DNA of 64,000 nt. Source: Rhynchopus euleeides. Lineage: Eukaryota; Euglenozoa; Diplonemea; Diplonemida; Diplonemidae. Position 1 is the stretch's first letter, and each line of letters opens with the position of its first letter. The position numbers and the translations under genes are program-made. This document shows positions 28,551-39,227 of this stretch, piece after piece. Location: assembly GCA_963210315.1 (NCBI GenBank), contig OY723244.1, positions 2,294,001 through 2,358,000 of the forward strand, written 5' to 3'. The notes beneath the pieces were generated by a model. It did no database searches. It was not told where the DNA came from and worked only from the letters and a program-made list of their open reading frames with translations.

Positions 28551-28867
28551 TATCCTTTCGTATTCTTGCTGGAATACTACAGACACACGGCACATCCCAG
28601 TCAGGAGTGCAGGCTTCGCTGTCCCGTGAACGGAGAGCGTTTGGGGTGCACAAATAGATCACGTCAAACAGTACAGGAGGAGTTGAAAACCCCATTCCTG
28701 TTTCACCAACAGGGTTAGAAACCTCATTTCCCCCCTTCATTCGCTAAGCAGCCTCACCCAACCCCGGGGTTGAAAACCCCGTCCCATGACTTGGAACATT
28801 TCTGATACATGCAACTGACCGCCCCCCCCCCCCCCCCCCACACTCTTCTACACGACGCGCTGGCACG
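28551..28867. other. Intergenic stretch
   Basis: The motif GG(A/G)GTTGAAAACCCC occurs at about 28681 and 28763, and again at about 45256. A poly-C run lies at 28822-28839. No gene is recognised. Confidence 0.45.
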
Positions 28868-29036
28868 GGCTGAACCGGTTCTGGAACCGGTTCGGCGGAA
28901 CCGGTTCACCGGCGAACCGGTTCGGTGGAACCGGTTCCAGAACCGGTTCGGACGAACCGGTTCACCGGTGAACCGGTTCCGCCGAACCGGTTCACCGGTA
29001 AACCGGTTCCGCCGGTGAACCGGTTCCAGAACCGAC
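28868..29036. repeat. Array of GAACCGGTTC palindromes
   Basis: Ten perfect and two imperfect copies of the 10-bp palindrome GAACCGGTTC occur in about 165 bp, separated by 2-7 bases of varied sequence. The motif, not the spacer, is conserved, as expected for a dense binding-site array. Confidence 0.9.
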
Positions 29037-29514
29037 ATTTGCGAACCGGGCAAAGTGGGTCCCGACCGGTTGGCCGTGTACCGGTCGGTGGACCGGTATA
29101 CGAACCTGACCCGCACTGAGTCATCTCAGACCTATGGGTTTCAGTCCCAGTGTCAGATTCAGACCTACTGATCCAGAACCGCACCCTCTCCTTCCACACC
29201 AATTGTATCCGCTGCTCATGGGTCCGAGTGACGACGATAGCAATGACGATGGCTCCATAGCAAAGATGGCTACCACTATCAAAGCTCATCTGGAACAGAA
29301 ACTGTCCCAGATGGAAGTCTCCTGTATAAATACAGGGTTCGGGTTTCCCACGAGTGTAACGCAGATACGTGCAGGTGTGTCAAGAGAGTGTGCAGCTCAC
29401 AGCAGTTCCTCATCCTTGGTTCTGAACCCCACAGTTCTTCGAATCACAGTGACAACAGGGAGGCCAGATCCAAAGATCAGGCTTTCCCAGACGCGGTTCA
29501 ACTGGTGACGACCG
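29037..29514. other. 5' flank of retroelement 1
   Basis: It contains CCGGT-rich sequence, then TATAAATACAGGG at about 29324, a possible TATA-like site. The exact left end of the retroelement is not visible. Confidence 0.4.
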
Positions 29515-30519
29515 TTGTTGAGAGACCGGAGCGGAGGTCGACGTCGGCTTATCTCATGCTACGGCAGGGGTGAGGACTCAGCCGCCACCCCGGGTGGTTT
29601 GCAGGTGTCTGGGGATTTTGTGCAGGGTTTGGGGGAACCGACGTGGGTGTGCCCGATGTGCGCGATGGAGCAACATCGCGACAATCCCCCGGGGGACACT
29701 CGGGATCCCGACTCCCTGTCCCTCTCGGAGGACCCCCACGACGCGTCGCTGGGGGCGTCGGACGACGAGTCGTCGCTGAGGCAGCCGGGTGTCGACACAC
29801 AGGGGGAACTGCGCGCGACGATCGCCGCTTTGGCAAAACGGGTGGACACGCTAGAGCGCGAGAAGCCCCCCCTCCTTTTGCGGATCCAGCAACTGGAGTT
29901 TGAGACTAAAAATCTCAAAAAGCAGCTGGGGGCCACCCTGGCACCGGAGTTCTCGCCTCACACAGTGGGGACATGGCGGGACCTGGAGGTGCCCGCGATC
30001 CGGGAGAAGATCCGGGACAGATGCAGGAAGGCCTTCAGGGAAGACGCCCTGCCCGTGAACATCGAGGACGCGAAGGCGTACGAGTACGACGTCGCACAGT
30101 ATCTCAGCACACTGACGAACACACTGGACCTCATCACCGACGGCGAACCCCCGAAGGAGGGCATCATCCGCATGCTGCACTCCAACATCAACCAGCTGAC
30201 AGGGATTACGCAGCTGGGGCTGTACGGCCCGAAGCACCGGAGGGAGTACGTGGCGAGGGCTGAAATCATCGCGCCAAAGGATTTCTCGGAGACGGCCCAG
30301 CGGCGCCTGCTGAAAGGAGTGGCTGAAGAGGCAAAGAAGGAGGGGGAGCACCGCGGACGGGACGGGGACAGGAGGGACCGTGACTACCGGAACTCACGCC
30401 AGCAGAGGTCCGTCCCGGCCCACAGCCGCGACAGGAAGCAGGCAGCACCACCTACGACTCGCGATCGTGACTGGGACAGAAAGGCGCCGGGCGGAAAGCC
30501 GGGAAAGGACCGGCAGTGA
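29515..30519 (+). CDS. gag-like protein of retroelement 1 (5' incomplete)
   Basis: The frame has no ATG before 29656 and seems to lack the N-terminal part present in the related protein at 39228. It keeps the end of a Cys-rich zinc-binding region (TWVCPMCAMEQ), an acidic stretch, a coiled coil (DTLEREKPPLLLRIQQLEFE), the shared block APEFSPHTVGTWRDL and a conserved helical domain. The C-terminus is very basic (RGRDGDRRDRDYRNSRQQR), likely to bind nucleic acid. It ends CAG-TGA-CTG, after which the same frame runs straight into the recombinase. Confidence 0.75.
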   Translation: MLRDRSGGRRRLISCYGRGEDSAATPGGLQVSGDFVQGLGEPTWVCPMCAMEQHRDNPPGDTRDPDSLSLSEDPHDASLGASDDESSLRQPGVDTQGELRATIAALAKRVDTLEREKPPLLLRIQQLEFETKNLKKQLGATLAPEFSPHTVGTWRDLEVPAIREKIRDRCRKAFREDALPVNIEDAKAYEYDVAQYLSTLTNTLDLITDGEPPKEGIIRMLHSNINQLTGITQLGLYGPKHRREYVARAEIIAPKDFSETAQRRLLKGVAEEAKKEGEHRGRDGDRRDRDYRNSRQQRSVPAHSRDRKQAAPPTTRDRDWDRKAPGGKPGKDRQ

Positions 30520-30555
30520 CTGGCCTTGAGGCCGGTCCCTCCACCTCCCGCACCG

Positions 30556-31479
30556 ATGCAGCGGGAAGCAACAGAACCCCCCCTGACAACAACTCAGCGA
30601 GAGAAGATTTTAAGATCGGCAAGGCAGACACTGGCGGACTGCCTCTCGGAGTCATATTGGCGCAGCATCAGGAGCTGTTACAGACGGTACCGAAGGTTCA
30701 AGGAAAACTGGGAAAAGGGGCGGGGGCGGATCTCCCACGACATGGCAATCATCCTCTGGACGGCAAAACTCCGATGCATCGACTCGAGGTCACGGAGCAC
30801 AGCGCTGCAGTACACGGTCAACATCGGAGCGGCACTGAAGCGGTACGAGGGGGTGCAGCTCGGGGAGAGCCAGGAACTCATGGATTACAGAAGGGGACTC
30901 AAGAAACAGGGTGCTCTGCGGGCCCAGCAGCAGAAGCCCCCTGCGACGGCACCGGAGGTGGAAGACATCATCGAAGCGGAGAGGCGGAGTTTAGTACAGC
31001 TGGCCATCTCAATCTGCTGGGCGGGGGCGGCGCGTCTGGCAGACGTGCGGGGTTTGTTGGCGAAGGAGGTGCGTATCCGGGCGGACGGGGTGGTGGCGGT
31101 GCAGTGGTGCAACACAAAGGGGGACCCATGGAAGCTCGGTCGTTTCACGGGTCTGGAGCTGCCACCAAAACAGCTCGGACGTCTCCGCCGCCTCCTGTCA
31201 TCCACAACGAGCCCCCTGCAGTGCCTTTTCGAGGGGGTGTCTTACCACAAGGTGGCGAGGGCGGTGAAACGCATCAACCCTGCTCTGACCCCACATTCAC
31301 TACGTCGGGGAGCGATACATCATTTGGCCCTGCAGGGGACGCCGTTGGACGACATCCAAACACTGAGCAGACACGCAACAAAGGAGGCCATGTTGAGGTA
31401 CTGCCCGACAGCGGCGCTGGAGCAGGTGTCACGCACGGCAGCCACGTCCCGAAAAATGCGCGGAACGGGGACACAGTGA
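30556..31479 (+). CDS. Tyrosine recombinase of retroelement 1
   Basis: About 307 residues from the ATG at 30556; the frame is open back to the gag TGA at 30517-30519. Catalytic residues of the phage-integrase family are visible: Arg in GAARLADVRG, Lys in NTKGDP, His-x-x-Arg in TPHSLRRGA, His in LSRHAT and Tyr in EAMLRYCPT. In tyrosine-recombinase retroelements this enzyme inserts the cDNA circle by strand exchange instead of an integrase. Its frame is the same as gag, and the RT frame overlaps it at -1. Confidence 0.9.
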   Translation: MQREATEPPLTTTQREKILRSARQTLADCLSESYWRSIRSCYRRYRRFKENWEKGRGRISHDMAIILWTAKLRCIDSRSRSTALQYTVNIGAALKRYEGVQLGESQELMDYRRGLKKQGALRAQQQKPPATAPEVEDIIEAERRSLVQLAISICWAGAARLADVRGLLAKEVRIRADGVVAVQWCNTKGDPWKLGRFTGLELPPKQLGRLRRLLSSTTSPLQCLFEGVSYHKVARAVKRINPALTPHSLRRGAIHHLALQGTPLDDIQTLSRHATKEAMLRYCPTAALEQVSRTAATSRKMRGTGTQ

Positions 31480-31481
31480 CC

Positions 31482-33222
31482 AATCACCTTCTGCGGGCAA
31501 AGATCCCCTCGCTGTCCTGGCTACCTAGAACGCGAAAGTACGTGAGGGACGGCAGCATTCCACCAGAGGGGTCACAGGAGCAGGTCGATGCCTCGGGTCT
31601 GCATGACGACACGTTTGGGCCTGGCCTGGACACGCTGTACGACGACTGCTTCGCAGTGAGGGTATCATCTCGGAGGGCGCGGCCCCCCGCCACTAGATCC
31701 ACACCGGCGCCGGGCACGGACTACATCGCGCCGATCTGCAGCAGTTTCTTGAACCTCGACAGGCTGCGGGAGCTGGACACCACAGGGGAGCTTGACGGCG
31801 TCCTCGACATGATCACGGACCCCGCGGCATTCTACTCGAAGTTCATCCCGGGTGCCATCAAGCGGATTAAATCACAGCCCGACGCGTGCGACAAAGTCTC
31901 AAGACATCTGCGGACACACCTCAGCGCTTTGATCGGTTTCGAAGTCCTCGAGACCGCCCCGCAGAGTTTGGTGCTGCACGCATTCACAGTGCCAAAGAAG
32001 TCGGGGGGTTTGCGTTTCGTGCTGGATGGAAGACCACTCAACGCCCTCATGACGCACCCATTCGACATGCGCCTCCCTCCGATCACCGACGTGATAGATC
32101 AAATTACATCGCACAGCTGGGCAGCACTGGCTGATGGGAAGAGCTGGTTCTACCAGTTTCCCGTGCACCCGGAAATCCGCGAATACTTCGGGGTGAACGT
32201 GGGTGACCGTCGAGGGGATTATGTCCGCACACGTCTGAAAGCGTTGTGCATGGGGTGGTCATTCGCACCCTGCATCGCGCACCGCTCCGCCCGGGTCCTC
32301 CTGCCACAGGAAGAGGGGGCCACGTGGGTGGATAACTTCATTGTGTTGGGGGGGGTCGGAGGAAGGAGTACAGAGTTCGTTTGACGCTTTCCTCCACCGG
32401 TGCGCCGAGACCAACGCTGTGATGAACCTCGATGACCCAGACTACGGGCACCCGGTGCAGCGATTCACCTCGTTCGGGATCGCGTTCGATCTGAGAAACC
32501 ACCGCTACAGATCAGACGAATCATGGCTGGAGAAGTTCCTGTCGGGGACAGAGTTGAGGGCAGTTGTCGGGGGGAAGCCCGCTACACCAAGAGAGATCTT
32601 CAAAGTCGTGGGGGGTTTGGTGTGGCATGCCTACACGACGAAGGCCCACCTGTGTTTCCTCCCGTCAACCCTGACTTTCATGAAGGACATTGCAGCTGCC
32701 TCAGTCGATGACCGGGGCGCGTGGGATCGCCAGGTGGCGGTCCGACCCTCAGTGCGAGCCGAGATCAAGATGCGTACTCACCGCATGCGGGCCAACTTTT
32801 GGGTACTTCGACCGCCGACGGACGCAGTAACAGTGTGGTCTGACGCGTCATCGACGCGCTGGGGGGTTCTCATCGACACAGCCGCTCCGCTCGTGGCATA
32901 CGAAGATTTCCAGGGGCCGAGTTCCGGGCACCACATATACCTGAAGGAGGCACACGCGGCGCGCCAGGCAGTACGCCTTACCGCCCTACACTATACGAAC
33001 AAGCGGGTACGTCTGATGGTCGACAACCTACCCCTCGTGCACTCAATACAGCGGGGGCATTCGTTATCGTTCGTGGCAAACGGAATACTTGCGGATCTCT
33101 TCACGGTTGCACAGGGCGCTGAGCTCTGCATCGAATGCATGTGGGTCCCAACTGATGAGCAGAAAGCAGATCAGTACACCCGGGGGTCGTCATCAGAGCA
33201 CTACGTCCGCATTCCGCCCTAG
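31482..33222 (+). pseudogene. Reverse transcriptase-RNase H of retroelement 1, frameshifted
   Basis: RT motifs in order: LHAFTVPKKSGGLRFVLDGR, ALADGKSWFYQFPVH (motif A Asp), CMGWSFAPCIAHRSARVL (motif B) and ATWVDNFIV, where the usual YxDD is WVDN. At the G-run 32347-32355 the frame breaks and RNase H continues in another frame. There the TVWSDASSTRWG, YLKEAHAARQAV, LMVDNLPLV and EQKADQYTRG motifs supply D-E-D-D. No ATG precedes the RT motifs in this frame near the start. The copy is probably inactive unless the G-run is a sequencing slip. Confidence 0.85.
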
Positions 33223-33285
33223 ACTCCACCGGCCATCTAACAAAACGCGTGGCGTCCCTTGGCCCAAGGGCCCTCAGGGTCCTAG

Positions 33286-33346
33286 GTGGAAGCGATCAAT
33301 GCAAAAATCATCTGAAAGGAAGACTCGAGAGACTGCTGCTGTATTT
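33286..33346 (+). repeat. R4 repeat, 3' part after retroelement 1
   Basis: From GGTGGAAGCGATCAATGCA to GCTGCTGTATTTT it is identical to 33683-33746. Confidence 0.8.
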
Positions 33347-33682
33347 TGGTAAAACACACCCCGTGTGGTAGAGAAAATACGGCAAGAGTCTCGGTGGGTC
33401 GGAAGAGCAGATGGTTCCCGCAACAGCTCCCGGGGAGCGGCGGGTATTTCGCATAGGATGCCGGATGTGTGAACACGTTTGTGCGGTTTGCCCTGTGTTG
33501 TGTGAACATATGTGTATGTGTGTGTGTATGCTCCACCCAACCCGACACATTTTCTGTACTTCAGACAGGTAAGGTCACTCGACACGCGGGGGGGGGGGGT
33601 TTTTTTGTTGTGTGTTTTTTCTGCCAGCCGACATCACTAGCGCCAGCGAGAAAAAAACAACGCGTGACGAGTGACGGGTTGA
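33347..33682. other. Spacer with splice-donor-like motif
   Basis: It contains CATTTTCTGTACTTCAGACAGGTAAGGTC at 33548-33576 (shown here as overlapping parts TTCTGTACTTCAGACAG and CAGGTAAGGT), related to motifs at 18473 and 43692. A G-run is at 33590. No gene is recognised. Confidence 0.4.
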
Positions 33683-33746
33683 GGTGGAAGCGATCAATGC
33701 AAAAATCATCTGAAAGGAAGACTCGAGAGACTGCTGCTGTATTTTC
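33683..33746 (+). repeat. R4 repeat, free copy
   Basis: An uninterrupted core GGTGGAAGCGATCAATGCA with its 3' module ending GCTGCTGTATTTT. It serves as the empty-site reference for retroelement 1. Confidence 0.75.
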
Positions 33747-33778
33747 GGTTTAGTCGGCCGAAAAAAAAAATTTTTTTT

Positions 33779-33964
33779 AAGCACACTCGTGTGAGCGGAA
33801 AGCGCCCCACCACAGCTGCAACCAAGCGTGCTCTATACACTAACCCCACCCTTCATCAGGCTCAGGGTGTGATCAGTTCAGGGTTTTGTGTGTAGAAGCG
33901 TCAACGCAACAAACAAAAGGAAATTCATCAGAGCGGTTGTAGCTGTGAAGTGATAGGGCGCTTT
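33779..33964 (+). repeat. R3 repeat, full copy
   Basis: Uninterrupted and nearly identical to 37-222. It is inserted between AAATTTT and CGGCCAAAA parts of the satellite sequence found at 43457-44320, and serves as the empty-site reference for retroelement 2. Confidence 0.85.
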
Positions 33965-34059
33965 TCGGCCAAAAAAATTTTTTTTCGACATGTCGAAAAT
34001 CCGGCCACCCTGGGGCAGCAGCCTGGACTGGTGGCCACCCCAACCAAAACAAATCGAAA

Positions 34060-34430
34060 TACTACGAGAAACACTTGGCCTCTATGCTGTGAGTGTTGCA
34101 TTGGACGCTTCCACCTGTTGAACGGGCTCCACCTCTTGCACTTTGAAAACCCCCCCCCCATATTTTTTTTTTGATTTGACAACTCCGGTTTGGTGTACCT
34201 CGATGAGCTTACCTTACCTTGTCGTCGGACACAACATATCATCGTTGTCCCAAACCCCGTAACCCACGTGAAGTGGATCATCTGAAGTGCAGAATGAGGT
34301 GGAGCAGGTGGAGCACGAAACATAAGTAAACCATAGCAAGAGAGGCCAGCAGCAGTCCCGAGTCCATCGCGTTCCTCGTAGCATTTCCCGTACCACACAG
34401 GTGTGTTATGTGCAAAATACTACGAGAAAC
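34060..34430 (-). repeat. R1 unit, compact full copy (reverse strand)
   Basis: On the minus strand it starts GCACATAACACACCTGTGTGG, shares about 240 bp with the element starts at 18351 and 38766, then passes a G-run straight to AGGTGGAAGCGTCCAATGCA and ends TCGTAGTATTT. It lacks the minisatellites, so those were added to the two longer copies. Confidence 0.75.
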
Positions 34431-34477
34431 ACTTGGCCTCTATGCTGTGAGTGTTGCATTGGACGCTTCCACCCAGG
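34416..34477 (-). repeat. R1 repeat, 3' part with core
   Basis: The minus strand reads GTGGAAGCGTCCAATGCAAC to TCGTAGTATTTT, directly after the AGGGTCCTGG end of the minisatellite element. Confidence 0.75.
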
Positions 34478-36599
34478 ACCCTTAGGACCCAAGGACTTAG
34501 GGACGCCGCGCGAACGGTCTACTATTGAAGTGATCAGGCTCCGTCGCCCATCGTATGCATCCCTCCGATGGTAATGTACCGCTTTCTACGTTGTCACGAG
34601 CACCTTGTACGGAAAACGATCGAACCTCACTCGCTGAGGGGATCCGCCTGCCTCGGCCGTGTGCCGCCGTCGTGTGGTCAGCCTCGTGATTCTTGGTGTG
34701 CCCTATCGACAACATGCCTGTCTCTCCAGTTGCCGCACCCGGCGAGAGAGTTGATGCGTCTCAACCCGGCGAAACTAAGGGGGCAAAGGTTGCACACAGC
34801 CCCGCCTGTGCTGCAACCACCCGCTCTTGGCTGACCCCCGACGTCTGGTGCGTTTCCCACTCCGGGTATTTGAATCCTCACCCTGTACCTCTTCGGGATC
34901 CTCCATACCCTGGGGAACCCTTCCCCTCGAGGCTTCTTCACGTCTCCGACATATTGGTGTGTGCCCACATGACCCTTCTTCCTGACATCCTCGATGTCGT
35001 TTTGCACCCCGGGCGATGCACTGAGACGGCCGTATCCAGGTAGTCAGTGGCCATGCCCAGCCCCTCAGCGTGACAGTCCTCTGGTGCGCTCCCAGCACCA
35101 CCACCGCGACGCTCGTGCATATTCAGCCACCATGACCCGGCAGCTCTCGCCTGGGGACAGGGCTCGGCGGACCGAGAAATCACAGTCTGAAACTCGCCTC
35201 CCAGCTCCTCCGCAGCAGTCTACTGTCCGGCCGTCTTAAACTCTCGCCCTTCGGGAGCCCGGCCAACACCCGGTGCTTTCCGGCGTGATCTCGATCGCTC
35301 TGTGGCTCTCTGTGTCCTCTCCGGTCTTCGCTGGCTGCGAGCGAGTTGCGGGGTGAAGCCCAACGCGCCTCTTCATGGCGCACTGGAGACGCTGCATGGA
35401 GTGCCCAGGGGTAGGTGTGAGAGGTGCCGGCCCTTCTGGGTGAACGAGGGCGATCGCGCGCACTGTCGTCTCCTGAACTCCGCTCGAGCGGTGGACAACA
35501 CGTTCCTGCGGCCCCCTTCCCACTGGGCTGATCCCCACTGTACCTGCCCCATCGCCCGCCTCGTAGACAGCGCATCAAACGGAGGCCCTGTGGCCCCACG
35601 TGGCGTCGATTCAGTGGTAACGCCCGGACTCAGTGTGGAGGGCGTATTTCCCGGTGCGTGAGGAAATTCGAGGCCCTGGAGGTGTGGGCATGCCAGAAGG
35701 ATTCTCGGAGTCGCCTTCTTAATGAGAGAGGTGAGTCCCCGCGGACCGGAGCTTGTCGCACGCTGCAGTCGCTGTTCGGGCTTGTCGAGTAGGCTGCTGG
35801 GTACTCGGGAAGACTGGCCGACTGCCCCCCAACCTTGTGGAATGATCTCGGCCCGCTGCCATGGCTGCGGTTTCGGTGGACCCCCTCAGCGGCGGCACCG
35901 CTGACACAGGCGATGCGGACGCGTCTCTCAGTCGCTGCTTCTTTTGCTCCCCGAGCAGTGCAGCTTGGGAGAGCGTCTCGGCTGTGTTGGATACCTGATC
36001 TCTGTGTATGTCCCACGGCACCTCGCAGGTGTCCAGTCAGCAGCTCCCCTTCCCTGCATGGAACTGTGAGGTCGTACGTCTCAACACCGGGCCACAGACG
36101 CCCGGAACTCCCCCTGACCCCTGTGAATAATGCAGGCTTGAATGTGTGTCCCCCGGCAGGGAGACTATGCTTCGACGGAGTATGCCCCGCTTGGGGCGTG
36201 TGCGGGCATCCGCTTGACGCCGGGGTGCGCGTAGTCGGCATTCGCGCAGATAAGCTGGGCACGACAGACGTGCCGGCTTCTCAGGGGCGTGTCCGGGGGC
36301 GTTGCATTGGTACACGAAAACTGTCGCCCTCGGAAAGCTCACGTCGCGTCACCGTGCTCGAGCTGGATCTGGCAGGCTGTGTGTGACAGGCCACCCTTCC
36401 GCCTTCAGGTGCCGTCGCTCGGGCAAAAAAGGTGTATTTCTCAATCAAGAGAGTATGCCCCTCACGATTGTGGCACGATTGTGTCTCCCCGGGTCAGGCT
36501 CGGTATTCCAGTCGAAAGCGTAAATGCCCCTCGGTACTGTGCTGGGCGGGGTTGTGTCTCGGTCAGGAGAGGAGGTGCCCCTCAGGCAAAATCCTGCGT

Positions 36600-37260
36600 C
36601 TCGCGGTCGGGAGTGAGTGCCCCTCGGCAGGAATGTGTCTCGGCCAGGTGTCCCTCAGGCAGGGAATGTAATGTCTCGGCCCGGTGTCCCTCGGGCATGA
36701 ATGTGCGTCTTGGCCAGGTGCCCCTCAGGCAGGGTGCCCCGTAGGCGGAAGTGTATGTCGCGGCCAGATGCCCCTCAGGCAGGGTGCCCCGTAGGCGGAA
36801 ATGTATGTCTTGACCAGGTGCCCCTCGGGCAGGGTGCCTCGTAGGCGGAAGTGTATGTCTTGGCCAGGTGCCCCTCGGGCAGGGTGCCTCGTAGGCGGAA
36901 GTGTATGTCTTGGCCAGGTGCCCCTCGGGCAGGGTGCCTCGTAGGCAGAGGTGTCTGTCTTGGCCAGGTGCCCCTCGGGCAGGGTGCCCCGTAGGCGGAA
37001 GTGTGTGTCTTGACCAGGTGCCCCTCGGGCAGGGTGCCTCGTAGGCGGAAATGTATGTCTTGGCCAGGTGCTCCTCAGGCAGGGTGCCCCGCAAGCGTAA
37101 GCTGTAGGTATGTCGTGGCCAGGTGCCCCTCAGGCAGGTAATGTCTCGGCGAGATGCCCCTCGGGCAGGAAAAATGCGTCTCGGCTAGGTGCCCCTCAGG
37201 CAGAAGTGGGTGTCTCGGTCCGATGCTCCTCGGCAAGATCGTGTCTCGGTCAGGAAAGTA
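36600..37260 (-). repeat. Minisatellite B, right copy
   Basis: About 8 regular 50-bp units at about 36700-37090, with degenerate units on both sides. Confidence 0.85.
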
Positions 37261-37714
37261 GGAGTTGGATATCACTGACGTCACTTTGCTGCATCAGTAT
37301 CGACCCATTTATCAGCACCCGACTGTTGCTCTTGGTCCCGCCTTTGTCAGCGCCTCTGTGACGGAACCTCCAGCTGAAGTATGCGTTTGGAAACCTTGAG
37401 CGCGATCAAGCGTGAAGCAGGTTTTCGGCGAGGCGCGGTGATAGTCTCGATGGCTGATGGGAATGTCCTCAATCCGCTGCGGCCACGGGCGCAGCGCTGT
37501 CCCGCTGTCACGTTCATAAGCGGCGGAGGACCACCTTGAACACCACGGCGTCATCATCCCCATCTTTTTGCGCCCCTCCTTCGTGCTGATCCCCCCGTGC
37601 ACCTCGCCGTCATTTATTAGAACCAGTGCGTGGGGGTGTTGTTGTCCTCAACCGCGGCTTCGGCCCTCTTGAGACCTGACACGAGCATGGTGTGAGGGTC
37701 GTCTTCTCGGTCGG

Positions 37715-38400
37715 GATTTGGTGCCCCTCGGGCAAGATTGTGTATCTCTCGGTCGGGAGAGCGGGTGCCCCTCGGGCAAAATTTTTGTCTCGGTCAGGAG
37801 AACAGGTGCCCCTCGGGCGAGATGCTGCGTCTCTCGGTCGGGAGAGTGGGTGCCCCTCGGGCATAGTTTTGTCTCGGTCAGGATAACGGGTGCCCCTCGG
37901 GCAAAACTGCGTGTCTCTCGGTCGGGAGAGTGAGTGCCCCTCGGGCAGAATATTGTCTCGGTCAGGAGAACAGGTGCCCCTCGGGCGAGATGCTGCGTCT
38001 CTCGGTCGGGAGAGTGGATGCCCCTCGGGCAGAATATTGTCTCGGTCAGGAGAACAGGTGCCCCTCGGGCAAGACTGCGTGTCTCTCGGTCGGGAGAGTG
38101 GGTGCCCCTCGGGCAAAAATTTTGTCTCGGTCAGGAGAACAGGTGCCCCTCGGGCGAGATGCTGCGTCTCTCGGTCGGGAGAGTGGGTGCCCCTCGGGCA
38201 GAATATTGTCTCGGTCAGGAGAACAGGTGCCCCTCGGGCAAAACTGCGTGTCTCTCGGTCGGGAGAGTGAGTGCCCCTCGGGCAGAATATTGTCTCGGTC
38301 AGGAAACCAGGTGCCCCTCGGGCAAGACTGCGTGTCTCTCGGTCAGGAGAGTGGGTGCCCCTCGGGCAGGGTAGAATGCTGCGTCTCTCGGACGGTCAGA
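37715..38400 (-). repeat. Minisatellite A, right copy
   Basis: The same unit order as 18740-19400 in inverse orientation, with a few base differences. Confidence 0.85.
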
Positions 38401-38856
38401 TCGTGTGTCCCTCAGTCAGGAGAGGAGGTCTCGGTCGCTAAAAACGCGCCCCCTCGGGCAGAGTGGTTGTGTCATCGCTGTTGTGTCACACCAATTGCCT
38501 CTCGGGCGGTGTGTCTTTTTTGATTTGACAACTCCGGTTTGGTGTACCTCGATGAGCTTACCTTACCTTGTCGTCGGACACAACATATCATCGTTGTCCC
38601 AAACCCCGTAACCCACGTGAAGTGGATCATCTGAAGTGCAGAATGAGGTGGAGCAGGTGGAGCACGAAACATAAGTAAACCATAGCAAGAGAGGCCAGCA
38701 GCAGTCCCGAGTCCATCGCGTTCCTCGTAGCATTTCCCGTACCACACAGGTGTGTTATGTGCAAAACAAAATCCGAAAAAAATCCGAAAAATATCGGTGT
38801 GGCACCCCAGAGGGCCCGATTTTCGGTTTAGTCGGCCGAAAAAAAATTTTTTTTTT

Positions 38857-38986
38857 AAGCACACTCGTGTGAGCGGAAAGCGCCCCACCACAGCTGCAAC
38901 CAAACGTGCTCTATACACTAACCCCACCCTTCATCAGGCTCAGGGTGTGATCAGTTCAGGGTTTTGTGTGTAGAAGCGTCAACGCA
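38857..38986 (+). repeat. R3 repeat, 5' part, interrupted by retroelement 2
   Basis: It matches 33779-33905 up to the core GTGTAGAAGCGTCAACGCA (38968-38986). The remainder of the repeat follows the second core at 43191-43209. Confidence 0.85.
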
Positions 38987-39044
38987 TCAAACTATCAAGC
39001 AGGCGAGAGAATCAAGAGGGGAGCAAGAGTGACAGAAGCGGACA

Positions 39045-39222
39045 GAGTACGCCGAGCTGCGTGTATAGGAGAGGAACAGAACGGGCTGAGGGAGTACGCC
39101 GAGCTGCGTGTATAGGAGAGGAACAGAAACTACGCCGAGCTGCGTGAATAGGAGAGGAACAGAAACTACGCCGAGCTGCGTGAATAGGAGAGGAACAGTA
39201 ACTACGCCGAGCTGCGTAACAG
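39045..39222 (+). repeat. 36-bp tandem repeat in the 5' leader of retroelement 2
   Basis: About five copies of TACGCCGAGCTGCGTG(T/A)ATA followed by GGAGAGGAACAGAA, ending a few bases before the gag ATG. Confidence 0.85.
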
Positions 39223-39227
39223 AGAAG

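Larger units (their letters stand above)
29515..33285 (+). mobile_element. Tyrosine-recombinase retroelement 1 (VIPER-like order)
   Basis: The order is gag-like, tyrosine recombinase, RT-RNase H. The 3' end is sharp: after CAGGGTCCTA the sequence becomes a normal R4 repeat from GGTGGAAGCGATCAATGCA onward, identical to the free copy at 33683. The 5' end is not defined and lacks a matching core, so it is probably truncated or rearranged. Confidence 0.85.
34478..38766 (-). repeat. Minisatellite-bearing repeat element, right copy (inverted)
   Basis: On the minus strand it runs from GCACATAACACACC (38766) through minisatellites A and B to CCTAAGGGTCCTGG (34478). Blocks such as 37312-38116 match 19000-19805 of the left copy base for base as far as I can see. 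The 34490-36650 part is absent from the left copy. It has short open frames on both strands but no family I recognise. Confidence 0.85.

Noticed and set aside
34490..36430. Open frames in the unique part of the right minisatellite element (for example 35630-36262 minus, 35835-36386 plus)
   Set aside because: They overlap on both strands, have no family motif and no consistent start. They may be decayed but cannot be supported as genes.
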